DNA from: Lenzites betulinus
Lineage: Eukaryota; Basidiomycota; Agaricomycetes; Polyporales; Polyporaceae
Assembly: GCA_022264855.1 (NCBI GenBank)
Contig: JABYQU010000061.1
Location: 124,001-188,000 of the forward strand
DNA length: 64,000 bases
Direction of reading: 5' to 3'
Under the pieces are notes generated by a model that worked only from the letters and a program-made list of their open reading frames with translations, had not been told where the DNA came from and did not search any database. How positions within the stretch are numbered: the stretch's first letter is position 1; every line of letters begins with the position of its first letter. Shown piece by piece: positions 10,343 to 21,241 of this stretch. A program made the translations under genes and the position numbers.

Positions 10343-13300
10343 TCGCATCACGCGCGGGCCCGGGAAGGAATCGTTACGCAGCGCTCGATGTGGAAGAGCT
10401 TTCAGATGATCCGGCAGACTCGGTTTCGATTTCGGTTTCAGCACTGTACGATACGGAAGGCGCGAATATAGACAGGGGGCGAGAATCTCATTTTCCTAGT
10501 TATTTACCTACAACCGTGAGGGCGTCTCTAATACCAGAGCGTGGCGGACGGAAATCCGTGCTTGATTCCCCCGTAGACAATAACAATGACATAAAAAGAG
10601 AAAAAACAAAAACGAACGAAAAAATAAAGATAAACGACTCAGATGCGACGAGCACAAAAATAAAAACACATCAGAATGGTTCAATATTTAGTATAAATAC
10701 AGTGGGGCCTCGGATATACAAAGTAGTACGCGCTAGGGGCGCCGGCAGACAAATGGACATACCTCTTACTATACATATGCAACACTCGGAAAGAAAGGTG
10801 GATACAGTAGCGCTATTGGACTCGGGGAGCACCGGATCATGCATGCATCGGGATTTCGTACGGAGACACAGAGTGGAGACGCGCGCGCTCGAGCGCCCGG
10901 TGGAGGTCTACAATGCGGACGGATCAGTAAACTCGGGCGGGCGCATCACGGACTACGTCATCACGTCCGTGCAGATCGGGGATCATCTGGAGACTATGAC
11001 GTTCCTGGTAACCGACTTGGGCAAGGCCGATATCTTCCTGGGGTATGAGTGGATCGCGCACCATAACCCACGGATTGATTGGAGGTCGAAGACCATCGAG
11101 TTTGCGCGCTGTCCCAACGCATGTGAACGCACGCTAGAGGAGGGGGAGAGAGTATTTGCGCTACGCACGGAGCACTACCTACGCGCGCGGACCGAGGCAC
11201 TGCGCGCGACGAGCTTCCGAGGCACATCGGCGATGAATATCGCGATCGAGCAGCACAAGGGATGCGCGGAGCGCTCGTTCGAGGACGTAGTACCCGCGCA
11301 GTACCGAGACTTCGCAGATGTCTTTGCCGATCACGCATTCGACGCTCTCCCGGAACGCCGACCATACGATCACGTTATTGAATTAACGCCCGACGCCCAG
11401 CCATATTGCGGCAAAGTCTACCCCATGTCCTTGGCGCAACAGGATGCCCTAGACGAGTTTCTCGAGGAGAACCTGCGGACAGGACGCATCCGACCGTCGA
11501 AATCACCCTGGGGCGCTCCGTTCTTCTTTGTAAAGAAAAAGGACGGAAAACTCCGGCCGGTCCAAGACTACCGGAAGCTAAATGCCCTTACAAAGAAAAA
11601 CAAATATCCATTGCCTCTTATCTCCGAGCTCTTAGATAAGATAAAGGGCGCCAAGTACTACACCAAGATGGACATCCGGTGGGGGTACAACAACATTCGG
11701 ATGCGCGAAGGAGACGAGGAGAAGGCCGCGTTCCTCACGAATCGCGGACTGTTCGAGCCGTTGGTCATGTTCTTCGGCTTGTCAAACAGTCCAGCGACCT
11801 TCCAAATGATGATGAACGACGTGTTCCGAGATCTAATCTTACGCGGAAAGATCATCGTGTACCTCGACGATATCTTAGTCTTCACCGAGACCCTGGAAGA
11901 ACATCGCCAAGTGGTCCGCCAAGTGCTGCAGATCCTTCGCGAACACAAGCTCACCTGTAAACCGGACAAGTGCGAATTCGAGACACACGAAACGGAGTAC
12001 CTCGGTCACATTATCGGAGACGGTGTAGTGAAGATGGACCCTGCCAAGGTCGCGGGCGTAACGGAATGGCCGGAACCAACGAATAAAAAGGAGTTACAAA
12101 GTTTCCTCGGCTTTGTTAACTTTTATCGTCGGTTTATTGCCGGTTTCTCCAAGATTGCGACCCCGCTGCACGCGCTGACGGGCCAGGCGGAGTGGCGCTG
12201 GTCGACGGAACAGTCGAATGCCTTTGCCGAGATCAAGCGCGCGATCACCAGCGCTCCGTCCTTGCAGTCCCGAACGACACAGACCAATTCCGAGTTTCGT
12301 GCGACGCCTCTAACTATGCACTCGGGGCGGAGCTCGCGCAATGACAGAATGGGAAGTGGCGGACCATCGCGTTCCTCTCAAAGGCCCTGACGCCAACGGA
12401 GAGGAACTACGAGATTTACGATCGAGAATTGCTTGCAGTACTGGCAGCATTGGATGAATGGCGTCATTTTTTGATGGGCGCGCGCGAAACATTCGAAATC
12501 CACTCCAATCACAAGAATCTCGAGTTCTTCCGCCGGCCGCAGCGTTTGAACCCACGCCAAGCGCGATGGGTGGTCGAGCTCCAGAACTTTGACTTCACGC
12601 TCACGCACCGGCCCGGTTCGACGATGGGAAAGGCCGACGCACTGTCGCGCCGTGTCGATCACGCGGGGGGTCTGGAAGCTACGGACGAGGTCCTGATGCT
12701 GAAGGCGGAATGGTTCCGCGCTACCACCGAGGGCAGCGAGCTCTTACTCGATCGTATACGCAGCCAGCAGGATAACCTCGATAATTCTGTGCGTAACAAA
12801 CTCGCTGCAAAACACCCGGAGTACGAGCTGGCCGAGGACGGCCTGGTCTACCGGAGGGGGAGGTTGGTAGTACCGGCGGACAAGGCGCTCAGGGGACGGG
12901 TAATCGCGGCGCATCACGACTCGATAGCCGCGGGACACCCAGGCCGTTCGAAGACGCAGGAGCTCGTACAGAGATCGTACTGGTGGCCCTCGATCCGGCG
13001 GGACATAGGCGCGTACGTGAAGGGCTGCGCAATCTGTCAGCGCACAAAGATAGACCATCAACCGCGCGCGGCTCCATTACATCCGAACCCGGTGCCTGAT
13101 CACAATTGGGAAGACATATCTGTAGATCTCATCACGCATCTGCCCGAATGCCAAGGCAAAGACTCGATTCTCATGGTAGTAGACCGAAAATCGAAGGACT
13201 ACATTCCAATCCCAACCACGGAGAGCCTGAAATCGGAAGGATACGCGAACCTACTGCTATGGCACGTAGTCACAGCTCACAGACTACCCAGACGCATTAC

Positions 13301-14318
13301 ATCGGACCGAGGACCCCAGTTCGTATCGGAGCTCACGCGCGACCTCTACCGGAAACTCGGTATCGAGGGGAACCCGAGCACCGCGTATCACCCTCAGACA
13401 GATGGCCAGACCGAGCGCCTCAACCAGGAGATCGAGAATTATCTACGCATCTTCATCAATTATCGGCAGACCGACTGGGTGGAATGGCTACCGCTCGCGG
13501 CATTCTCGTATCGTATCCGGGTACATTCCGCGACCGGGTTCTCTCCGTTCTACATGACGCACGGAAGGGACCCGTACACAGGCGCAGAGACGCGCAGGGG
13601 AACACGGACGGAGACGGCGGTTCAGTGGGTCGCGCGGATGAAGCGCATACAAGAGGAGGCATCAGCAGCGCTAGCCATTGCAAATGAGGCGATGAAACGC
13701 AAGTACGATCTACACAAGGGAGCAGCGCGGAATTACGAGGCTGGCAGCCACGTCTATCTCGATTCGCACAATATCACGACGGAGCGCCCGCGCAAAAAGC
13801 TAGAGGATAAACGCTACGGGCCGTTCGAGGTACTCGAGAAAGTGGGCGCTAGTGCCTACAAGCTGAAGCTCCCAAGGCAGTGGCGCAGTCGCGGCATCTA
13901 TCCGGTGTTCAATGAAGCACTCCTCACTCCCGCGCACGCGCCCGAATTCCCCAACCAAGTGAACGAGACTCCCGTACCGAACCTGGTGGCGCAGCCCGAC
14001 GAACCCGAGTACATACGCGACTCAAAGATCGTGCGAGGCGCGATTCAGTACTTAGTCAAATGGAAGGGCCGCGCGATAGCGGAAGCTACCTGGGAACCAC
14101 GCGCGAAGGTGCCGACCGCGCTCGCGGCCGACTTTCATCGTGCCAACCCGGACGCGCCGCGCATGCCGTTTATCCGCATCGCGCCTCGCGCGCGCGCGGT
14201 TGTACATGAATCTACGGAATACGCGGACGAATGGAAGAGATGGGACGGCGCGTGGGCGCGGTGGCAAGAGCGAAGGGTCGCGCAGGGACTGGAACCGTAC
14301 GCGGACACCATGACCTAG
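10325..14318 (+). pseudogene. pol of the chromovirus (PR-RT-RH-IN-chromodomain), broken
   Basis: Pol supplies the enzymes for reverse transcription and integration. In order: aspartic protease (LLDSGST, Asp at 10819); reverse transcriptase with KMDIRWGYNNIRM and YLDD at 11860-11871; RNase H (SCDASNYALGAEL, YEIYDRELLAVL); integrase with the zinc-binding HH-CC region (GHPGRSKTQEL ... CAICQ) and the D,D,E core (ISVDLI, SDRGPQF, TERLNQE); a GPF module; and a C-terminal chromodomain (QYLVKWKGRAIAEATWEP) near 14010-14110. One base is missing around 12257, and a TGA at 12342-12344 interrupts the RNase H. The RNase H also has SNHKNL where a catalytic Asp is expected. Upstream, the pol frame is open to at least 10282 and overlaps gag. 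The integrase half (12345-14318) is open. Confidence 0.93.
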
Positions 14319-14351
14319 TCGGACTGGATTCGCGAGGACGCGATCCTTGAC

Positions 14352-14361
14352 GGGGGGGTGA
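14352..14361 (+). other. polypurine tract
   Basis: GGGGGGGTGA abuts the 3' LTR at 14362. This is the expected position and composition for plus-strand priming. It is almost pure purine and appears intact. Confidence 0.75.
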
Positions 14362-14634
14362 TGTTACGAGCATTCGCGGCGTCTAATGGTCGCGATCATA
14401 TCTCTTAGATTATCTCGTAGATAACACACAACGCCAACCCACTCTCCTGTGGTCCTCATGTATCTACACGCCCCGCGCACGCTGTGATGTAGTAGACTAC
14501 GGGTGAACCATCCGACACCCGCTCTCGTGCAATATATAAACCATAGTCGAAGCGAGGGAATCCTCAGCTTCGACTTGGTATCCACTCTCCGCTCGTTTGA
14601 TCGCTTCGGCGTTTATCTGGGTGTTGTCGTATCA
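14362..14634 (+). repeat. 3' LTR of the chromovirus
   Basis: 273 bp, identical to the 5' LTR apart from lacking one TTA. It ends in CA and is followed by the CCATG duplication (14635-14639). It should carry the polyadenylation signal of the element and possibly of the upstream host gene. Confidence 0.95.
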
Positions 14635-14639
14635 CCATG

Positions 14640-15243
14640 GGGGTAGTTGGTTGTGGGTAGCATGTACGTTTCACGGTAGCAGTCGTCATCTAATGGATGT
14701 GCTACGACAAGTCTCCCTTTGGTCGGAAGTCCGGAGGTTCTGATAGTGTGATAGACAGGTAAGGGCGTGGTGATTTAGGCAAAAAATGGCTGTATCGTGC
14801 GCTGCGGCGGGTGGGTGCTTTGTGACTGTAGCCATGCGCTGCCGGGCTGTGTCGACCGAGACATCATGCCAAACGATCATGAACAGTCTATATTACAGTG
14901 GCAATGCAGCCGTCTACGATCCTAGCAGCATAAATATGCAAAGGATTGCTACAAGAAGAAGCGACAAGAAGCAACGAGGCGGAGGTGGAGGAGCCGAAGG
15001 AGGGGAATACAACAACGTGGCAATATATGGTACACAAGATGGTGCGGGAATACAATACGTGCCTGATGGGCCCTAAATATCTCTATGTGTGTGTGTGCAA
15101 GAAAGCTCTACCGGTGCGCATTTGTCAAGAACCCAATTCAAGATCCAAAAAGTCGGAAGAAACATGAGACCGTGCCGTCCCGCTCAGTAGAGTCCAAGTG
15201 TGCATGATTGTACAGTGTCCGCTGACGTCCGTGCGAACGACGT
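14640..15243. other. spacer between the retrotransposon and the Zn2Cys6 gene
   Basis: About 600 bp. The left part should be the displaced continuation of the 3' flank of the 5204-7577 gene, and the right part the 3' UTR of the minus-strand regulator. A purine-rich patch at 14950-15010 and a short GT run near 15087 are the only features. No gene is seen. Confidence 0.5.
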
Positions 15244-17253
15244 TCATGCCGTGTGACTAGGTCGGAGGCCCCTGATGTGAGCAGCTGTTGGAGAACAGAT
15301 GGAAGGAGGATGGATCAGCGTCTCATCACCGGTGGCCGTGAATGAGCAGAAAGCTTACCCATGAACGGCGAATACGCTGCGTTCTGCTCCATCGCCTGCA
15401 CGAGACGTTCCAGTTCTGTTTGCAGCGTGCGCTCGTCAGGCAGGCCTTGCGAGGACGAAGACGCCCCGGAAGCACGCATGCGCCGCGCGGTCGAGATGCC
15501 CTGCGCAATCACTCTTCCGACAGAGCCCCAGAGGATCTGATGACGCGAATAATGTCAATTCTCGCGCTCCGCGATAGTGCAGCGCACCCGCGAATGTTCT
15601 GCAGGAAGTGGGCTCACCCCGATGAATGGGTTGACGCAGCTAAGGATACCGGGGTTGACACCGCGCAGCAGCTTCACTGCCGCATGCGCCGCTTGGTACG
15701 TCCGGCTGTTGGCCGTGACACGGTCCTGTACGAGCGGCGTGTGGAGCTGGATGCTTGCGCACTGCGAGAGCGTGTGTATGAGAAGCGTCGTGCGTAGGAG
15801 GCCCACGCGCGACGGGTCAACGCGGTCGATGCGCGGCAGGACCTGCTTGAAGCGTTCGATACGGTTGTCCAGGGACAAGAACGTCGCTTGAGAAGCTAAT
15901 TCGACTCAGAGAAGATCAAGATGCGAGCGGATGCGCACCGGCGGATCACTCACAAGGGTTGTACCTGGACGCGAGGCGAGTCGCGCCCTCATATAGGATT
16001 GCTGCCTTGGCATGGACGGCAAGCATGCTCTGGGTGGCCACATTCGCATCCCCGTCCGCACCACTGATGAATGACTGCACGGTCCGCGTGGTGCGGAAGT
16101 CGTTAGGGTACGGGTGCTATGTTTGATGTCAGTAACGGAAGGCAGTGCTGGGAGTATGGTAGACTGCTCACGCTCTGGTATGTCGCAAGTTCCATAGGCC
16201 ACGGGGTATCTATCTGAGTCCCAGTCGATTCATCGTCTGTGAAAGCAGGTGCTGACCCAGTGGCGACCGCCCAGCAACGGTCAAGGATGAATACCGTCCA
16301 GAAGCCGTTGATGCGTTCGCCCTCCTCCAGGAAATCGGTGGGTGGCGGGAGGCGGTAAGCTGTCGAATCCGCTGCGGTACGGCTGCGCCGCGCGCTTCGG
16401 ACCATGTGCAGCTTCGAAGCCATCGCAATTGAGACAGCAGCATTTGTGTGGTACACGCCTTCCAGCTTCCGATCCCTGTCGAAGAAGTAGTTCGCAAGAA
16501 GAACCTCAGCCTGCATCACGTAGATCGCTCCACGTGGGTCCTCAGGAAGCGCGGTGGGAAGGTGCTGCAGGGCGCGGGTCAGATAGGCCTGCTCCTGAGC
16601 CTTCACCTGAGGGTTGCTAGACAGCTTTGCTCCGAAGAGGTAAATGACGTTCAAGAGAATGCGCAGGCTGTTGCTGTGGCTCGAGTTCGGAGCAAAGACC
16701 TTATCCAAAAAGCGGTGAGTGTGCAGAAAGAACCCGAATTCGACGGCGTGTTGGACGAATTGGTGCAAGCTGTCGTTAATGAGTCTCAACACGGGCGCAA
16801 GGTGAGGATTCTGAGCAGAGAAAACTGACAGGGCCCGCATAGGATCGTTGTTGTGTTGTTGCGCCATCTCGCGCGCCCGGTGAGCGGCATATGGGTCGTG
16901 TAACGCTATAGGAGCCGAAGAGGCAGACAGTTCCGCAATGCGCCTTTCCAGGCGGCTGATCTCGTCCTCAAGGAGCTGGTTCGGCGTCGGACCAGGGCCA
17001 TCCAAGTATTCGCAATCCTCGGTGCGGTCTGCCCGCTCACATTGGAGACATGCTGGACGTTGTCCGTCGCAGCGCTGCACATTCCCGGTCAGTATACCGC
17101 CGATGCGGACTGGACGGAAGTGTCGCACCATCTTCCGACGTCTGCAGATGGTCGGGGTTAGTCTATCACTTGACTACTAACGAGTACAACCTACCTGCAC
17201 CGAGTACAAGCCTTGCCACGTTCCAAAGGGGGTTGCACAGAAGAAGAGGCCAT
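15244..17253 (-). CDS. Zn2Cys6 fungal transcription factor
   Basis: This is a nuclear DNA-binding regulator of the fungal binuclear zinc-cluster class. The first exon starts at the ATG at 17251-17253. Two introns split the DNA-binding domain around a tiny exon. Joined, it reads CTRCRRRKM then RCDGQRPACLQC...C, giving all six cysteines near residues 15-45. A short coiled coil follows (QLLEDEISRLERRIAELS), suited to dimerisation. The middle-homology region runs through INGFWTVFILDRCWAVATGS. Further exons continue down to about 15350 (SLDNRIERFKQVLPRI, GVNPGILSCVNPFIG, ILWGSVGRVIAQGI). The last exon, read across an intron at about 15290-15355, stops at 15244. Without that splice the protein would end at 15315, so the C-terminus is uncertain. 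Total length is about 550 residues. The target pathway cannot be told from the sequence. Confidence 0.88.
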
Positions 17254-17320
17254 TGTGTGTCTGGAATGGGGGATGTGGATGAGAGAGGTATGTTGATGGT
17301 GCTCGGGACGGACCCGTACC

Positions 17321-17331
17321 TCATATATACT
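17321..17331 (-). promoter_or_regulatory. candidate TATA box of the Zn2Cys6 gene
   Basis: On the minus strand TATATATGAG lies about 70 bp upstream of the start codon at 17253. Spacing suits a TATA element with a short leader. No further evidence is available. Confidence 0.4.
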
Positions 17332-17339
17332 AGACGGAT

Positions 17340-20300
17340 GTCCGGCTGTGCTTCCACAGTATAGCGACAGTCATGAGTCGTGTGCCTCGTATCGAATCAT
17401 GGACGCGCCACGCAGATGATGCACGGCGTCCTTGTTCACAAACTACGCCGCTAGGAACGGAGACCCATACCCGCCCACACTTGGCCATGGGATCGGCTGC
17501 CCATGCCTATCGCCTGTGCCAGTGTTCGGGATGGTTGCCTCGGCTTTCTCAGGCGCGGGGAGCTCACTTTCCGAAAGTGACCTGGAACGCACGGTCAGAT
17601 TGCTACGCTGGGATGGGACGCACCCTTTGTTTTCTCAAACTGTCACGGGCTGGTATATTATGCGCAACCTGCGGTATTCCTCCGATGCGGGTTCCCTTGT
17701 GCGGCAGCGGCACAGTTAGAAGGGTACATATGCAGTACAGTCTGAAAAAGGGCAAATGTTGAGTGCGGCCATCATCACAGATGGCACAGATGGCAAGGGT
17801 TCCCGCCCCGGCACTGGTTGACATCATTTCCCAGATATCCCTTCAGCGTATGCTGCGAGAGGCTGAGGCTCAGGAAGTCAAAACCATTAGTTTGTCCTAC
17901 CTGATTATGCATGCCGGCGGCTGATGCCAGTGTTCGCAGTCCTGGCTGTGCTATGGGGCCTGAGGGCAAAACCGAATGAGCTGGGAAAGTTTCGATTCCC
18001 TGCGACTATCATCAAAGGGTGGCTCTAGGATCGGTATGCAAGGGTGTGCGCGTTCGTTGTCCGATATCGCCGGCGTATACGTGTTATGGTGTGAGGGTTG
18101 CCCTACGCCTGAAACGCTCAAGGGAGAAGGGTTCGGAGGCCGCGTATGCGAGAAAACGGCGTGAGCGGTGATGGGCATCCACGACGACAGGACCAGGCTG
18201 AGATTCCGTTTACTTACAAATGACATAAGGCAAAACGAAGATCGGCGGGGTACGTATTCTGGATATGTGGCTAGGTTACATCCGTCCCCGATAGTGCAAG
18301 GCTGCTCGGGAGAGATTGGATCAATATTAATCACTCTGCGTGAGACGGAACGGGACTTGCCGCAAGAATCAGGTGCAGGCTCACTTGAGAAGAAGGACGC
18401 ACTGGAAACGTGATGGGTACATGCCATGGCTGCGGGGAGGCACATTAGGCAATATTGACCGGACAGAGCACTACGAGCGACAACCGATCAGCAAGGTGGC
18501 GATGAACGTGCTCATGGGCGGCCATACGCAGCGATACAACTTGTTGGGTACATACCAAGGAGATCCATACGGCCCGTAGTCGTACCCTGAATTCGCCGGA
18601 TGTTGGACCCGCGACTACTACAGACTACCAACTACTCTGCCCTTCCTGTCTATGCAGTGGTCGAAGAGCCATCAAGAAAGGCATCTTTAGAGACGAATTC
18701 TGTTGACCGTATCTTGGAAACTGCTTGATCGGGCCAACGGCACTCCGCAAGCAGCCTCCGCCCAACTTGCACAAACTTGCACCGAAGGACACAGAGCGGG
18801 AGCTTCGTGGTATGGCATGGTTCTGGCGGGTAAACGTATATGCGCAGTCACACAGCACGCAAACAGCACACGAAAGCACCCTGGCTGTGTCCGTAGCGGT
18901 TGTGTATAACGACGATTTGTGCGTCCCGAAACCCAAGAGGTCGTCCACATGCGGGACTAAGAAACGTCATAGAGCACAACGTTACCTAGGCCAAGCGCAG
19001 GTACAACAACACAGATAGCCGTTCCTCGAAATTCCCATCGGCGAGAGCGAGAGCGAGGGCAGTGACAATCTGAAGCAAGTCGGAGACATCGGCGCTTATT
19101 CCTGCGTTCAACCATGGCCGCCCACATCTGACTAGCGCCGAACACTTTATTCTCGACCATGAACCATTTCCTCATCAACATCGGCAAACCATGGACGCCG
19201 AGAGGGCATTATACCCAGAACATTGTAGCGACACTCAAATTGAAACAATCATTGGGGTATATCTGCTCACGGTACGAACACAGCTGCACATATAACATTC
19301 GTCCGACATGCCCGACTCCTCCAACTGGGCCGCAGTCAAAGGGTGTGCGTTTACTCCTTGAAAACCGCCTGCGCATGACTACTGAAGAGCAGTAACATTG
19401 AAACACATGGATGTCTGCAAGAGCACTCGAGCGGGATTTTCTAGAGTCATGGCTATATTGATTGTCACTACCTTCACGTTTACCCGGCTACGCCGCCAAA
19501 CGCCCGCTGTTATATCGTTTCGGCGGACTCGAGGCTCCTCGTCGACCACAGGAATACAGTAGGTTAGCTGCTGCATATTTTTGGGAGGTTTCGTGGATGG
19601 TTTATCTAACAAACCTTCCGCAGAGCTTCTTGATCACTTCTCCGAGCTGTTCCGACGGCCCGGGTAGTAATGCACTGGCACTGACTTCGTGGTGACTCGC
19701 GAGCTGATATATTCCTTAGACTGCGCACGGAACCCGGTTGGCACCGACGGATGCAACTGAGTCGACATCCTGCTCTTCGGCCGCCCTCCAGGCACCAACC
19801 ACAGTCGCGGTGCTGCGCTACACTTAATAATCCGCATGAGTATCACGGTACTTCACTCTGTGGTTGAAGGACCGATCCCGCTCACTGCAGCGTGTTGCGT
19901 CTCTGACTCTGAAATATGAACATAACCCACTTCTAATTTATAAACAAAGAATTTGGCCCCAGTAGTCCGGCGAGGGAAATATTCTTCTTGTTCAACCTCC
20001 AAACGGCAAATAATACCCAGTCCTGAGAGATCGAGCACGCTCACCCTGACCCTGGTATCAAATTGCAATCTGCCCCTTCTCCGGAGAAGCTTGTGTGGAC
20101 GTGAAGAAGCACGGCGGCAGTCAAATCCTCATCCTCCGTTATGACCATCCGGCCACACTGCGTAGCGTTACGCGGTCGCACATCGGTCCGTTTTTCCTCC
20201 GTTGATTAGGCACTCTTCTCCTCATGCTAGGTCTCTCACTTCACCGTGCGATACAAACGCGTACAGTTATCTCGTCACCGGCCATGCCACCCGTGATAGA

Positions 20301-20950
20301 TTGTCGAAGACCTAGCCGCGGGACATATCGCCACTCGAGTTTCCGCCACAACTGCAATGAGACCGATCAGGATGACCGAACTCTACGGCTGTACTTCTCG
20401 GTGCCGATTTTTTTCGGAGGTTACCGATACGTAGAGCCCGCGACGCATTCGTCACCGGTGTTGTAGTATGGTTGCCGCGCCCGACCTCGGACGGCGTTGT
20501 CATATGTTCAGGACCATCGCAGCTGCCGCGCGGCCGCGTCTGTGTCGGGACATGGGCTTTACGTGATTATCAACCGTAACTGACCGCTACAATTTCCGCC
20601 GCCACTGGCCGGTGGAAGCAAGCAGTGCCGTCGAGTTTGTGCCTTTGTACTCAGCGGGTTGCTGTCCGCAAGAGATTCGCCAAGCATAGATTTGGACAAT
20701 TTTTGAACTTACGCAAGACCGCCGAATCAATCACAGCAGGAGGTAGTAGGCCTGGTGTGAAGCATCATACTTGCGCACGGTCACGTACGGCCGGTATGCT
20801 GATGTGGGTAAGAATATATATTGTAAGCACGCGCAAGCCGTCGACATCGGACGCCACACTTCCTGTTCTACATGATCAATTTCATCACCTCACCGGGAAT
20901 GTTAACGTTTGCAAGTACTTCGAGTACTTACTTACGGCCCGCACGGTGCA
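17340..20950. other. 3.6-kb stretch with no supported gene
   Basis: Open frames on both strands are short, have no recognisable domain and cannot be chained by plausible introns. The frame at 19853-20068 (-), with LEVEQEEYFPRRTTGAKFF, looks mildly protein-like but stands alone. No repeat or RNA gene was seen before the tRNA at 20955. Confidence 0.45.
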
Positions 20951-20954
20951 AAAA
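20950..20954 (-). terminator. Pol III terminator of tRNA-Pro copy 1
   Basis: Five T residues on the minus strand immediately follow the discriminator base, a sufficient RNA polymerase III stop. Confidence 0.8.
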
Positions 20955-21038
20955 GGGCCTGGCCGGGAATTGAACCCGGGACCTCCTCCAAATGCTACAG
21001 AGCCCTAAGAAGGAATCATACTACTAGACCACCAGGCC
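20955..21038 (-). tRNA. tRNA-Pro (anticodon AGG), 12-nt intron
   Basis: The minus strand folds as a complete tRNA. The acceptor stem GGCCTGG pairs with CCAGGCC; D arm GTCTAGTAGTATGAT; anticodon stem CCTTC/GGAGG with loop anticodon AGG; T arm CCGGG/CCCGG with TTCAATT. The B box GGTTCAATTCC is present. The intron (CTCTGTAGCATT) lies after position 37, the standard eukaryotic site. The discriminator base is C and a T5 Pol III terminator follows directly. The transcript diverges from the Arp8 gene 203 bp away. The mature sequence equals that of the second copy at 55837. Confidence 0.93.
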
Positions 21039-21241
21039 GTCTCCAAGGTAAACAATTGTGTAGATATCATCACCTACGTATGCACAGAAAGTGTTTACAC
21101 GAGGTTGTTCGCGTCGAGGAACTCTGAACTTTGTGCCATACACTGGCGGCTATAGTCATCATGCTCTCCGTTGTGGCTGCTCCCTGGCTCATGTCCTCCT
21201 CCCTGCTCCCACGCTAGACTTTGCCAAACTACCACATAAGC

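Larger units (their letters stand above)
7628..14634 (+). mobile_element. Ty3/Gypsy chromovirus LTR retrotransposon, structurally complete, coding region broken
   Basis: A 7,007-bp element is bounded by LTRs that start TG and end CA and is flanked by a perfect 5-bp target duplication, CCATG, at 7623-7627 and 14635-14639. The order is 5' LTR, self-primer binding site, gag, protease, reverse transcriptase, RNase H, integrase, chromodomain, purine tract, 3' LTR. This order and the C-terminal chromodomain place it in the chromovirus branch of Ty3/Gypsy. The two LTRs are identical except for one extra TTA in the 5' copy, which indicates a very recent insertion. Gag and pol nevertheless carry in-frame stops, frameshifts and altered catalytic or zinc-binding residues. 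The copy should be non-autonomous but may be mobilised in trans. It lies 50 bp after the stop codon of the upstream gene, in the same orientation. Confidence 0.95.

Noticed and set aside
20909..21127. ORF peptides containing ELNPGPP-like text, also near 55867
   Set aside because: These are translations of the tRNA-Pro T arm, not proteins.
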